Origin: Leptolyngbya sp. SIOISBB | GTDB lineage: Bacteria > Cyanobacteriota > Cyanobacteriia > Phormidesmidales > Phormidesmidaceae | NCBI GenBank assembly: GCA_010671905.1 | Contig: JAAHII010000001.1 | Coordinates: 4,712,001 to 4,776,000 of the forward strand | Direction: 5' to 3' | Length of the DNA stretch: 64,000 bases | Shown here: positions 1-8,069 of the stretch, piece after piece | How the letters are laid out: each line of letters starts with the position of its first letter | Numbering within the stretch: the stretch's first letter is position 1 | The notes under the pieces: model-generated | Seen by the model: only the letters and a program-made list of their open reading frames with translations | What the model was told of the DNA's origin: nothing | Databases searched by the model: none | Program-made: the position numbers and the translations under genes

Positions 1-283
1 GTTGATAGCTGTCGGTGCCGATCGCCACAACGAAGCCTGCGCCTGTCAGTCCCGTTAGGGCATCAAGGGTGTCGTCAGCGGCCTGAGCCCCTAAGTCTGA
101 GGGAGTTTTGGCTGCGAACGCAGCATCAAAGCGGTTCTGTGTGTAGTAAAGATTAGTGCCCCCTTCAAGGAGATCGTCGGTGGTTTCGGGGCCGATGCCG
201 CCATTACCCTGAGGCGGATACCCATGGCCCACGCTCAACCGAGTCACCTGGGGCTGCACGTTGATGCTGACTTTCTGGTCCAT
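1..283 (-). CDS. Phage tail-fibre-like protein, 3' end outside the window
   Basis: The frame opens with ATG at 283 (residues MDQKVSINVQPQ) and stays open to the window edge, about 94 codons. The middle contains an LYYTQNRFDAAFAAK-type segment of the kind common in tail-fibre and tail-tip proteins, followed by a D/A-rich stretch. It starts two bases after the stop of the upstream gene at 286-867, so the pair is probably cotranscribed. The role in host attachment is inferred from the segment and the tail-gene context. Confidence 0.6.
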   Translation of the reverse strand, partial: MDQKVSINVQPQVTRLSVGHGYPPQGNGGIGPETTDDLLEGGTNLYYTQNRFDAAFAAKTPSDLGAQAADDTLDALTGLTGAGFVVAIGTDSYQ

Positions 284-285
284 CG

Positions 286-867
286 TCAAGCCCCTTTCTG
301 ACTCACGACCACGAAACCTTCGACGGGGCGCAGGATCAGCGAGTTAGTGTCGGTGAGGTGTAGCTGCCAGATGTAATGCGAGCCTTGCTCGGTGATGGCT
401 TGTAGCTCGGCTTCGGTGAGAAACTCCGATGTCGTGGAAGGCAATGGGCCACTGGTGGCATTGGCCATCGTCAAGATCAGCTTGCCTTCAGTCGGCGCGG
501 TGTCTACATCGGCGGTGAGTTGCGCGATTGACGCCTCAGAAAGGTTGCGATAAATCGGGGCGATCGCCGTAAACCCAGTCAGGTTGAGGCATTTCTCACC
601 AGTCACGCGCTCTAACTTGAACCCCAGCGGCTCAACCGTCAGCGTCTTGGTGCCGACAGTGGCTGGTGCTGCGAGGGTAGCGATCGCCCCTTCAAAATTT
701 ACTTTATCGCCAGTCGCCAGGGCGGTTCGGAGTGGTGCGACTAGGGGAATTGAGGAAGCCCCAACTGCCGCGCCGGTTGTGCGAAAGCTCGGCCCTTCGG
801 TCAGCGTCAAGGTCAGGGCATAGTCAGTACCCTGAGGGATCAACAAGTTGTACTGAGCTGGGTTCAC
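286..867 (-). CDS. Phage structural protein, probably tail or baseplate associated
   Basis: 193 residues starting with GTG at 867. The protein opens with an LLIPQGTDYALTLTL segment, a pattern seen in small beta-rich phage proteins encoded next to tail fibres. It has no membrane segment or catalytic motif that I recognise. It is followed at once by the tail-fibre-like gene and is divergent from the tail operon at 921, with only 53 bases between. Function is inferred from context. Confidence 0.5.
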   Translation of the reverse strand: MNPAQYNLLIPQGTDYALTLTLTEGPSFRTTGAAVGASSIPLVAPLRTALATGDKVNFEGAIATLAAPATVGTKTLTVEPLGFKLERVTGEKCLNLTGFTAIAPIYRNLSEASIAQLTADVDTAPTEGKLILTMANATSGPLPSTTSEFLTEAELQAITEQGSHYIWQLHLTDTNSLILRPVEGFVVVSQKGA

Positions 868-886
868 GGCAATCGCTCAAAACTGC

Positions 887-900
887 CGGGAATGTTCCCG
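887..900. promoter_or_regulatory. 14-bp palindrome between divergent tail genes
   Basis: CGGGAATGTTCCCG is an inverted repeat with 6-base arms in the 53-base gap between the leftward gene at 867 and the rightward gene at 921. It could be an operator or a short hairpin. There is no T-run, so a terminator is unlikely. Confidence 0.3.
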
Positions 901-920
901 ACGTGGCTTAAACGGGCGCT

Positions 921-1328
921 ATGGCAGGCTTTCCAGCAAACGCAACACTGACTTTTGAGGTCTCTAGCGGTGAGCAGGAGATTGACGAGAACGGGGTAAC
1001 TCGGGTCGTGACCGAAACGCTGACCGTAAAGGCATTTCTCAACGAAGCTAGTAGCAACACTTCCAGCAGTGTCGACGACTATGAGCCCATTGGAGAGCGC
1101 CACAGTCTGTTCATGGAAGGGCGCTGCCTCGACCCGAAATCATTGCCGCCGTCGTTAGGGGTGGGCAGTGAGGCTAAAGCAGTGATTGGTGGCCAGGTGG
1201 GCAAGATCACCGGCACATTTTCGCTGGCAGCGGTCGCACAATCGCCTTTTGAAAAAGTGCCAAAAGCATTGGGGCAAAAGATTCGAGGTGAACTGGTCGT
1301 CAGTTCTCAATATGTGGGGCAGGGCTGA
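921..1328 (+). CDS. Hypothetical phage protein in the tail operon
   Basis: 135 residues, not recognised. It appears beta-rich and soluble (FEVSSGEQEID near the start, FMEGRCLDPKSLP in the middle). It is the first gene of the rightward structural operon and its last base overlaps the first base of the next gene (TGATG). From its position just before the virion morphogenesis gene it may be a head-tail connector or structural protein, but that is inference. Confidence 0.6.
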   Translation: MAGFPANATLTFEVSSGEQEIDENGVTRVVTETLTVKAFLNEASSNTSSSVDDYEPIGERHSLFMEGRCLDPKSLPPSLGVGSEAKAVIGGQVGKITGTFSLAAVAQSPFEKVPKALGQKIRGELVVSSQYVGQG

Positions 1329-1846
1329 TGGTCGCCAACTTCGAAACGGTCACCAGTGGCGTCAATCTCAACCAGTACGCCGGTCGGCTGGAGCAGCTAG
1401 GGCCAGCGCTGGACGGCATTGGGGCGTATGCCGAGCGGCAGGTAAAGCTAGCGATCGCGCAGGGACGGAAGCTGAGCGGTGAGCGGCTGGCTCCGTTGAG
1501 CCCCAATACTGTTGCCGAAAAGCGCCGTAGTCGAAAGGCGCGGGGGATACTGCGGCGGGATGGCGGACTCTTGGCGAGCATCCAGTTTCAGCGCACCCGT
1601 GCCAATGAGGTGCAAGTGGGCTCCAATCTGAAATACGCGCCGTGGGTCATTCTGGGCACTCGCCCGTACAAAATACGGCCCAAACGGAAACCAACCCTAC
1701 GGTTTTACACGGCGGATGGGTGGCGATCTGCAACGGAAATAAACCACCCTGGCTTACCAGAACGCAACATTTTCGAGGGAGCGGAGAAGGCGATCGGGCC
1801 GTTCGCCACCGCGACCATTGCAGCGCACTTGGAGGGGGATTTGTAA
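1328..1846 (+). CDS. Phage virion morphogenesis (Mu gpG-like tail completion) protein
   Basis: 172 residues. The segment SPNTVAEKRRSRKARG followed by ILRRDGGLLASIQF, then YAPWVILGT and PGLPERNIF, is the usual layout of the Mu gpG / tail-completion family, which acts in joining or sealing head and tail. It begins on the stop of 921-1328 and its own stop overlaps the next start (TAATG), so translation is coupled. The family call rests on these motifs. Confidence 0.75.
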   Translation: MVANFETVTSGVNLNQYAGRLEQLGPALDGIGAYAERQVKLAIAQGRKLSGERLAPLSPNTVAEKRRSRKARGILRRDGGLLASIQFQRTRANEVQVGSNLKYAPWVILGTRPYKIRPKRKPTLRFYTADGWRSATEINHPGLPERNIFEGAEKAIGPFATATIAAHLEGDL

Positions 1847-2073
1847 TGCCAACGATTCCGTTTTGGCTACGCTGGGCCACGTCTGGGTGGCAGTCAATCA
1901 AGATGCAAGTTGATGCCAAGGCTGAGGCGATGGGCCTTGAGACCTACTCTGAAGCGCCTGACCTGTATCGGTTTCACGGGTGGGGATTGGTGGGCATTAA
2001 CCTCGCCTGCAATGTGATGTATCGCCCTGGCGATGGTGACTACGAGAAAGATTTGGGGAGGATCGTTGCGTGA
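1846..2073 (+). CDS. Small hypothetical phage protein
   Basis: 75 residues starting at the ATG that overlaps the preceding TAA. It is rich in aromatic residues (FWLRWATSGW near the N-terminus). The last codons overlap the GTG start of the next gene. A longer upstream reading of this frame runs inside the morphogenesis gene and is rejected. No function is assigned. Confidence 0.6.
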   Translation: MPTIPFWLRWATSGWQSIKMQVDAKAEAMGLETYSEAPDLYRFHGWGLVGINLACNVMYRPGDGDYEKDLGRIVA

Positions 2074-2555
2074 GCTTTACTGACCTGATAGCCCTCAAAC
2101 CCGTCATCCGCGATCGCCTGGCCCCAATCACCGACCATGGCTATGTCGATAACTTAGGATGGCGACCACCCCGCACGGGCACCGCTATTCCGCCCGAAAA
2201 ACTGGGGCGTTCCATCACGCTATTTTGGGCAGCATCGGCACCGCTACAAGAGGGAGGTAGTCGAGTGCGGGGGGCTCAAATTGTCGCTCACACACTGGTG
2301 TGCTGGCTCCGATTTAGCAGCGACACTGAGGCACTTGAAGTAATCGGAGAGCTGCGCCAATACCTCGCTGGGTGGAACTTGGACGGGCGAGAGCTGTTCC
2401 TTGAGTACTTAGGGTTTGAGCTGATCGACCCCGACGCACCCGGACTAGATAGGTATGCGGTACGATTTCGGATGTTGACGCAAGAGTCTCCTAATCGCCA
2501 TGGCCGATCAGTGGAAGGTCGAACAAAAAGACGGCAAGCTGGCGGTTTCGGTTAA
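2070..2555 (+). CDS. Phage Gp37-like (Mu-type) structural protein
   Basis: 161 residues from a GTG start overlapping the previous stop (GTGA). Content (ALKPVIRDRLAPI at the start, later a strand-rich VCWLRFSSDTEALEVI region and a LELIDPDAPG-type turn) and its place after the tail completion gene resemble the Mu Gp37 / tail-terminator group. The final 19 codons overlap the next gene, which starts at 2500, so the exact C-terminus is slightly unusual. Confidence 0.55.
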   Translation: MSFTDLIALKPVIRDRLAPITDHGYVDNLGWRPPRTGTAIPPEKLGRSITLFWAASAPLQEGGSRVRGAQIVAHTLVCWLRFSSDTEALEVIGELRQYLAGWNLDGRELFLEYLGFELIDPDAPGLDRYAVRFRMLTQESPNRHGRSVEGRTKRRQAGGFG

Positions 2556-2811
2556 CGGTCAGCCTTTGAAGCACGTCGAAAATGCGTCCTACAGTTATTA
2601 CCCAGGCGATGACTACCAGCAAGGGACACTACAAATCACGGTCGGCGTGGATTCCATCGAGCTGGTAAGTGACACACCTATCAATGCTCTGCTACAACCA
2701 GATGAGTCGGCCTTGGAAAGCTTGAAGTTTTTAGAAGAATCCTACAAAGAGCTGAAGGGCCAGTACCACAGGATGATCAATGACCAACGCAAGCAACGCG
2801 CCTCAACTTAA
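2500..2811 (+). CDS. Hypothetical phage protein
   Basis: 103 residues: a beta-rich N-terminal part (QPLKHVENASYSYYPGDDY) and a charged helical C-terminal part with KFLEESYKELKGQYHRM. It starts inside the end of the previous gene and overlaps the next gene by 32 bases, which is typical of compact phage operons. Not recognised. Confidence 0.6.
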   Translation: MADQWKVEQKDGKLAVSVNGQPLKHVENASYSYYPGDDYQQGTLQITVGVDSIELVSDTPINALLQPDESALESLKFLEESYKELKGQYHRMINDQRKQRAST

Positions 2812-3025
2812 ACCCGGCGATAAACTCCAGTACCACAAAGGCGAGCTGTGGCTTGATGCGATCGTACTGGGCAAGGTGGTGGTGATGACAGAACTGCTCG
2901 TCATCGGCATCGACGCGACACACCCCGAGGTGGCTGAGATGCTGACGGAACAAGAATACGAAGGGCGGCAATTGAAGATTACATGTGCGGCAGCGGACTC
3001 CGAGAAAATCAGGCCGCCGTTCTGA
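2780..3025 (+). CDS. Small hypothetical phage protein
   Basis: 81 residues, not recognised. It reads as a small beta-barrel-like protein (KPGDKLQYHKGELWLDAIVLGKVVVMTELLV would fit an SH3/KOW-like fold). It sits between the Gp37-like gene and the tail-tube candidate in the same operon. Function unknown. Confidence 0.55.
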   Translation: MTNASNAPQLKPGDKLQYHKGELWLDAIVLGKVVVMTELLVIGIDATHPEVAEMLTEQEYEGRQLKITCAAADSEKIRPPF

Positions 3026-3073
3026 TAAGGAAGCCTCTCTCCTGAAACTTGCAAGTTTTAGGAGAGTCCCGCT

Positions 3074-3883
3074 ATGGGGATGTTACAAGGATTAGCAAAC
3101 TTCTATGCGGTGGACTCCGAGACACAGCTGCCGCTAGAGCCAGTCGGCGTTACATTTGACGAAGAAACCAGTGAAAAGCTATCCCAACGATTCAACAGCC
3201 AAGGTGTACTCGTTACCTCGTCTCAGGTTCAAGGCACCTCTACGGAATCTGGCACCATTGACTTTAACTCTACGACTTGGGGGCAATTGGCCTTTGCGCG
3301 GGGCCAGAAACCTCGTCAGGTAACGGGCGGCAACTTGATTCTGCCAGATGAGTTTGTTTATGACCGTGTCCCCACTTCCGCTCCGTACGAGATTAATGAC
3401 CCATACGTCACAGCCGTCAATGACGCATTGCGTGGTTCCGAAACCATTAAAGTTTCAGCCAACGAAACAGCGGCGGGAATGCCTGCAGGAACGACTTTTG
3501 CGCGAGCCTCGACCCCTGCTAGTCCAGCGGAAGGCGAAGTAGGGGTCGATACGAGCGGCGGCAAACTGGTTTTCGACGCGGCTCAGGCGGGGCTCAGCAT
3601 TTTCTACCCCCGCTACAAGACTTTCACCGACTATCAAGACATTGGTGGCCCTACTGGTTTTACGAACTGGGGTACGTTTGCGCTGTTTGGTGAAATTGTT
3701 GACCCAGGCAACGGCGGGGCTCGTTACATCTTCCGAGCGGGGGCTGTAACCCTGTCGGGCAAGGCACCGTTTACCGTGGACGACAGCGTTCCGACGCTAT
3801 CTGTACCGGTCGCGTTTGGTGCCCCCGCAGGGGAGGACACTGGCATCCACTTGATCAACAAGTTCGGCGCGGTGACTGCGTAA
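3074..3883 (+). CDS. Major tail (tube) protein candidate
   Basis: 269 residues. An AGGAGA ribosome site about ten bases before ATG 3074 is the strongest in this operon, as expected for an abundant structural protein. The sequence is beta-rich, low in cysteine, rich in T/S/G/A, with an ASPAEGEVGVDTSGGKLVFD strand pair and VTLSGKAPFTVDD near the end. Its size and position before a probable tail assembly gene fit a siphovirus major tail protein. No strict family motif is visible, so the call is by context. Confidence 0.5.
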   Translation: MGMLQGLANFYAVDSETQLPLEPVGVTFDEETSEKLSQRFNSQGVLVTSSQVQGTSTESGTIDFNSTTWGQLAFARGQKPRQVTGGNLILPDEFVYDRVPTSAPYEINDPYVTAVNDALRGSETIKVSANETAAGMPAGTTFARASTPASPAEGEVGVDTSGGKLVFDAAQAGLSIFYPRYKTFTDYQDIGGPTGFTNWGTFALFGEIVDPGNGGARYIFRAGAVTLSGKAPFTVDDSVPTLSVPVAFGAPAGEDTGIHLINKFGAVTA

Positions 3884-4558
3884 ATGTGGATACCTGAAGC
3901 CGACGCCCCCACGTATCGCTTCCGTCCGTCTGGAGCACTGGAGTTCCGGGACCGGCGGGGACGATATCAGCTCGTCTACGGATGCACGGTGGACGGGTAT
4001 TTCGACTTTTGGGGCACAGAAGGCGACCCCGGCTACTACGACCAAGCTAGAGAACTGTTCTTTGGCCAGGACAAGGAAACGGTCGACCAGCTCTACGTAA
4101 ACTGTGACGAGTTCCGGCACCTATGCGATCGCTGCTTGGAACTGTCGGGCATCGACCTCGACTGGATTGCCCCCAAGATGATCGCGTGGCTGTTGTTCGC
4201 TCACCAAGTAGGCGACACGGCAATAGAAGCGGCCTTAGTGCTACTCAATCGGCCCACCGAGCGCAAATATCCGCCGTTGCCGGGGGGCACAGCCCTGGAC
4301 AGCCACACCAAGCTCATGGCAGCGATCGTCGGCGCTGCTGGGGGCGACATGGCCAAGGCGGTGGAGCTGGCTAAGAAGGTCTCGGCAAAACAATTCTTTG
4401 AGGTGTCTGAGGAGATCAATTGGCAGCGAGCCGACACCAAGGCCAAGGGTAAGGCGTGGGTGAATCAGCGGCTTGAAGAGATGAGGAACCAAGGCCAGAC
4501 GACGGTGCTGGCCCCGGCTGAGATTGCGGCGTTGCGATCGAAGGGGAAGGGTGGCTAG
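3884..4558 (+). CDS. Phage protein after the major tail gene, possible tail assembly chaperone
   Basis: 224 residues starting directly after the previous stop. The N-terminal half is rich in aromatic and acidic residues; the C-terminal half is helical and charged (VELAKKVSAKQFFEVSEEI). Siphoviruses usually place tail assembly chaperones right after the major tail gene, sometimes with a frameshift. I see no clear slippery site here. It is the last rightward structural gene in view, and its end overlaps the leftward gene at 4555. Confidence 0.45.
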   Translation: MWIPEADAPTYRFRPSGALEFRDRRGRYQLVYGCTVDGYFDFWGTEGDPGYYDQARELFFGQDKETVDQLYVNCDEFRHLCDRCLELSGIDLDWIAPKMIAWLLFAHQVGDTAIEAALVLLNRPTERKYPPLPGGTALDSHTKLMAAIVGAAGGDMAKAVELAKKVSAKQFFEVSEEINWQRADTKAKGKAWVNQRLEEMRNQGQTTVLAPAEIAALRSKGKGG

Positions 4559-4824
4559 TCTGGCAACTTAGCTAAGATTTGCGCCAGTACTCCCTCGATG
4601 GCGTCGAAGCGGTTGTCGATCGCGGCAAACTTTTCGTCTATAGCGTCGAAGCGAGCCGTGTGCTCAATCTGCACAGTTTCTACTCTTTCCATGCCCACTT
4701 CTATCGTCTGGAGACGCTGCTCAATGCTGTCGAGGCGGTAGGTAATGCTCCGAAGCTCAACAGAAACGTCTCGGGTGAACTCCTCTACAGCGACTACTCT
4801 TTCTTCTACCCGGGATGTTGACAT
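4555..4824 (-). CDS. Small coiled-coil protein
   Basis: About 89 residues from ATG 4824; in-frame starts at 4848 (ATG) and 4863 (TTG) cannot be excluded. The whole protein is one heptad-patterned helix with repeated (F/R)DAIDEKFAAID-type units. It is of the small coiled-coil type common in cyanobacteria, often found near Uma2 or toxin-like genes. It is opposite to the tail operon and overlaps its end by four bases, so it is probably cargo rather than virion protein. Confidence 0.6.
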   Translation of the reverse strand: MSTSRVEERVVAVEEFTRDVSVELRSITYRLDSIEQRLQTIEVGMERVETVQIEHTARFDAIDEKFAAIDNRFDAIEGVLAQILAKLPD

Positions 4825-5040
4825 GGCGATCGTGCAAATTGACCTCATGGGATTATAGTACAAGACATTTGTACTAAGGCGCTACAAGTGGGGCAAGCTT
4901 GACATTTTTACGTAGCGTTTGACACTACGGATGAATCGATACGTACGGGCAATTACTCACAGGGGTCAAGGATTCTGAAATCGCCAAGACTATCTTGAAG
5001 GAAATAGAGTCTTTCAGATGTTTCTCCGAGTTTGAGCACC

Positions 5041-5751
5041 ATGCGACGAAGGGGCCAGCGATTAGGGTTTTGGAAACGGTTATTCAGTAGCGATACGCTG
5101 CGGAATCTATTTTTCATTTTCATCGGCGTGAGCGCTGTCCTTTGGTTTGTGTCGTGGCGGACGGGATTCTATGACGATGACTGGCTTCAAGATGTCCTGG
5201 TCGAAGCTCATGGTATGTGGTTCGACATCCTGATTCTGGGGCTTCTGGCTACAGTCCTCAGTATCGTCGCTGAAAAGAAACAGAATCTCCAACGATACAA
5301 CGAGGAAATTCAAGACTTCCTGGGCTGGCAATCAGACGAAGCTTCGTACAGGATTGCGGGCAATATTCGGAGAATTAATCAGCTAGGAGAAGTACCTGAA
5401 ACCCTCAGCGGTGCTTACCTAGTCAATGCCAACCTCCTCAGTGCCAACCTCCGCACTGCCGACCTCCACTTTGCCAACCTCAGCGGTGCTTACCTAGTCA
5501 ATGCCAAGCTATCCCATGCCAAGCTCCTCAGTGCCAACCTCAGCTTTGCCGACCTCAGCTTTGCCAACCTCAGCTTTGCCGACCTCCGCTTTGCCAACCT
5601 CCTCAGTGCCAACCTCCGCAGTGCTGACCTCAGCCTTGCCGACCTCAGCAACATCAAATGGGACGAGGACACCCAATGGCCCGCCCCCGAAGAAGTCGCC
5701 AAAGCACGAAACATCCCTGATGCACTAAAGCAGCAACTCGGTATTGAGTAG
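5041..5751 (+). CDS. Membrane-anchored pentapeptide-repeat protein
   Basis: About 236 residues from ATG 5041; an in-frame TTG at 5032 is possible. Two hydrophobic segments (residues about 22-40 and 58-78) are followed by a short linker and roughly 17 tandem A(N/D)L-x-x pentapeptides (about 120-215), which should form a right-handed beta-helix facing the cytoplasm. The C-terminal WDEDTQWPAPEEVAKARNIP tail is common in cyanobacterial pentapeptide proteins. The repeats are also nearly repeated at DNA level. It is probable prophage cargo of unknown function. Confidence 0.8.
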   Translation: MRRRGQRLGFWKRLFSSDTLRNLFFIFIGVSAVLWFVSWRTGFYDDDWLQDVLVEAHGMWFDILILGLLATVLSIVAEKKQNLQRYNEEIQDFLGWQSDEASYRIAGNIRRINQLGEVPETLSGAYLVNANLLSANLRTADLHFANLSGAYLVNAKLSHAKLLSANLSFADLSFANLSFADLRFANLLSANLRSADLSLADLSNIKWDEDTQWPAPEEVAKARNIPDALKQQLGIE

Positions 5752-6032
5752 CCCCCTGCAATAGCCCAATCCCTCTGTATCGTGTACGGTAGATGCCCCT
5801 GACAAGGTCTAGTGGGGCGCTGAGAGCCCTTGATCCTTGGCATGGTGCCAGAGCCTGAAAGCACAGCATTGAGTAGCCTCAACAATGGCCGGGGCGGGGT
5901 GTGGGTAACCCTCAACCTTCCATCTAGAGCCATTACTCCGCTTGATGGAACCCATTGATAGAACTCACAGTATTGTTCCGGAATCACAGCCCTTAAACTT
6001 GGAACTAAGCACAAAGTTATCGGGTTACCGCC

Positions 6033-6458
6033 ATGGAACTGGCTGCACTGGTGGCGTCATTTCTGTCGCCTTTCTTGCCTCACTTACTTAAACTCGGTCA
6101 ACCTGCCGCCGAAGCTGCGGGTAAAAAGCTAGGTGAAAAATTTGGCGAGGGGACTTGGAACAAAGCTCAAGATGTCTGGAAAAAGCTTTCGCCCAAAGTA
6201 AACGAAAAACCTCTGGCTCAAGGAGCCGCTGAAGCTCTCGCTGAGGATACTCAAGATGAAGATGCCAGAGAGGTCTTAACCAAACAGCTCGATAAAGTTT
6301 TGGCATCTGATCCAGAGCTGGCTTCTGCCCTGCAACAGTTGCTGACCACCGATGCGGAAGCCGTGAAGAAGGTGGTGTCAGTGACCCAAACCGTCACGGG
6401 TGACAAGAACATCGTCATTGGCGAGGCTAGTGGCTCAGTCAACATTCGACAGAACTAA
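6033..6458 (+). CDS. Small helical protein with C-terminal TGDxN motif, candidate NLR-linked effector
   Basis: 141 residues. Residues 1-30 hold a hydrophobic helix with two prolines, and 60-115 hold two or three charged helices (EDAREVLTKQLDKVLASDPEL). After a short linker the C-terminus carries TGDKNIVIG (122-130) and a second strand SGSVNI. The downstream NB-ARC gene starts four bases after this stop and has the matching TGNQNVVFG near its own N-terminus. In bacterial NLR pairs described in the literature, a helical 'Bell' effector ends in an amyloid motif shared with the neighbouring receptor. That assignment here is inference, since no experiment or profile search was possible. Confidence 0.65.
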   Translation: MELAALVASFLSPFLPHLLKLGQPAAEAAGKKLGEKFGEGTWNKAQDVWKKLSPKVNEKPLAQGAAEALAEDTQDEDAREVLTKQLDKVLASDPELASALQQLLTTDAEAVKKVVSVTQTVTGDKNIVIGEASGSVNIRQN

Positions 6459-6461
6459 GCC

Positions 6462-8069
6462 ATGGGACGACGTGCCCCGCAGGGATGGCTAACACGACTG
6501 GTCAAACGGCTACTGGCCTGGTGGTCGCGGCTATGGTCCAGACTGCGAGGCCAGAGTATCCCCTCAGTTCCCCGTGACCCAGCGCCGCCACTACCGCCAC
6601 AAACTCAGGTAGATCAATCGGTTACCGGGAATCAGAATGTCGTTTTCGGTGTGAATGAACCGGGTAGCCAGGTCATAGTGAACTTAGGCGCTGCGGCCCC
6701 TACCGCTCAATCCGTCGGCGTCCCCAACAATACCCCGCTCAAAGGCAGCCAGCATTTCGTGGGTCGCGACACCGATTTACAGCGCCTGCATGAGCAGCTC
6801 CAGCAATCCCAACCCGTCGCTATCACTGCCGTGGTGGGCATGGGCGGCATTGGCAAGACGGAATTAGCCCTGCAATATGCGCGGGCTTATGCAGCGTCCT
6901 ACCCCGGTGGCGTGTGCTGGCTGGAAGCGCGAGACCAAGACCTCACCGCTCAAATCCTGGCGTTTGCTGCCATCAAGCTGGATTTCTCTCCTACTGACGA
7001 TCTACCGTTAGACTCCAGAATCAGCCAATGCTGGGAGCACTGGCCCTCGTTCTCTACCGAAGAGACCCCAGCCCCTGCCCTGATTGTGGTGGATGATGTC
7101 ACGGACTATGAGACGATTGCGCCCTATCTGCCTGCTGCCCCCCGGTTTACCCAGTTGCTGACCACTCGACAACAGAACCTGGCCGCTACTGTCACTTCAC
7201 TGCAGATTAATGTGCTGGATGAAGCCCCCGCCCTGGACTTACTGCGGCAACTGGCAGGCTCAGATCGCATTGATAAGGAGTTGGAAACCGCCCAAGCCCT
7301 CTGTCAGTGGCTGGGGTATTTGCCACTGGGATTGGAGCTGGTGGGGCGGTATCTAAAGCGCAAGCCCGATCTCTCCCTGGCAGAACTACAGCAGCGCTTG
7401 AGCGATCAAGACCTGGCCGCCAAAGCCTTAGCAAAAGCCGAGCCAGGAATGACCAATGCGGTCGGGGTGGCCAGTGCCTTTGAGTTAAGCTGGCAGGCCC
7501 TCAGTGACGACGCTCAAAACCTCGCCCGTCTGCTGAGCTGCTTTGCCTTGGCCCCCATTCCTTGGGAGCGGGTTGAGGCTTGCTGGCCGGAGATGGATGC
7601 TGAAACCCTGGAAGACTGGCGGGATCAGGAACTGCGGCAATTGCACCTCCTGCAGCGCGTGAGTGCAGGTCGCTATCAGCTGCACCCGCTCATTCAGCGC
7701 TTTCTCCGTATTAAGTTGACGGCTGGTTCACCCGAAATTACGGCCTATTGTCAGGCAATGGTTACGGCAGCGAAAGCTATGAAATACAGGCCCAACCAAG
7801 CGCAACGCCTGGCTTGGCAGGAGATGCCCCCCCATGTGGCCGAAACCATTCATCAGTGGCTCGCTGGGCTGCCTGATAAGGATTTAGCCTTGCCCTTTGC
7901 AGCGTTAGGGTGGTACTACCAAGGCCAGGGATTATATGAGTCAGCCGAGCCGTGGTTGGAACAGGCAGTTTTGGTCACCCGGCAGCGGTTAGGGAGCCGA
8001 CCATCCCGATTTCGCCTTCAGTCTCAACAATTTGGCCCTTTTACATATGAATCAGGGGCGCTACAGTGA
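6462..8069 (+). CDS. NB-ARC STAND NTPase, NLR-like receptor (N-terminal and ATPase part)
   Basis: 535 residues in this frame. Residues 1-30 are a Trp/Arg-rich amphipathic stretch. TGNQNVVFG (55-63) matches the motif of the upstream protein. An NB-ARC ATPase follows: GRDTDL (101-106), P-loop GMGGIGKT (126-133), Walker B LIVVDD (207-212), TTR (234-236) and GYLPLGLEL (285-293), then a winged-helix-like region and the first TPR near 500. The frame then reads into unrelated residues: an extra C at 7997-7998 breaks it and the TPRs continue in the frame of 8032-8838. Proteins of this type switch on ATP-driven oligomerisation after sensing a trigger through the TPRs. Confidence 0.85.
   Translation: MGRRAPQGWLTRLVKRLLAWWSRLWSRLRGQSIPSVPRDPAPPLPPQTQVDQSVTGNQNVVFGVNEPGSQVIVNLGAAAPTAQSVGVPNNTPLKGSQHFVGRDTDLQRLHEQLQQSQPVAITAVVGMGGIGKTELALQYARAYAASYPGGVCWLEARDQDLTAQILAFAAIKLDFSPTDDLPLDSRISQCWEHWPSFSTEETPAPALIVVDDVTDYETIAPYLPAAPRFTQLLTTRQQNLAATVTSLQINVLDEAPALDLLRQLAGSDRIDKELETAQALCQWLGYLPLGLELVGRYLKRKPDLSLAELQQRLSDQDLAAKALAKAEPGMTNAVGVASAFELSWQALSDDAQNLARLLSCFALAPIPWERVEACWPEMDAETLEDWRDQELRQLHLLQRVSAGRYQLHPLIQRFLRIKLTAGSPEITAYCQAMVTAAKAMKYRPNQAQRLAWQEMPPHVAETIHQWLAGLPDKDLALPFAALGWYYQGQGLYESAEPWLEQAVLVTRQRLGSRPSRFRLQSQQFGPFTYESGALQ

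Noticed and set aside
5490-6014. Minus-strand open frame of about 170 codons
   Set aside because: It is the mirror of the pentapeptide repeat gene plus intergenic sequence; composition is Arg/Ser/Leu-rich and not protein-like.
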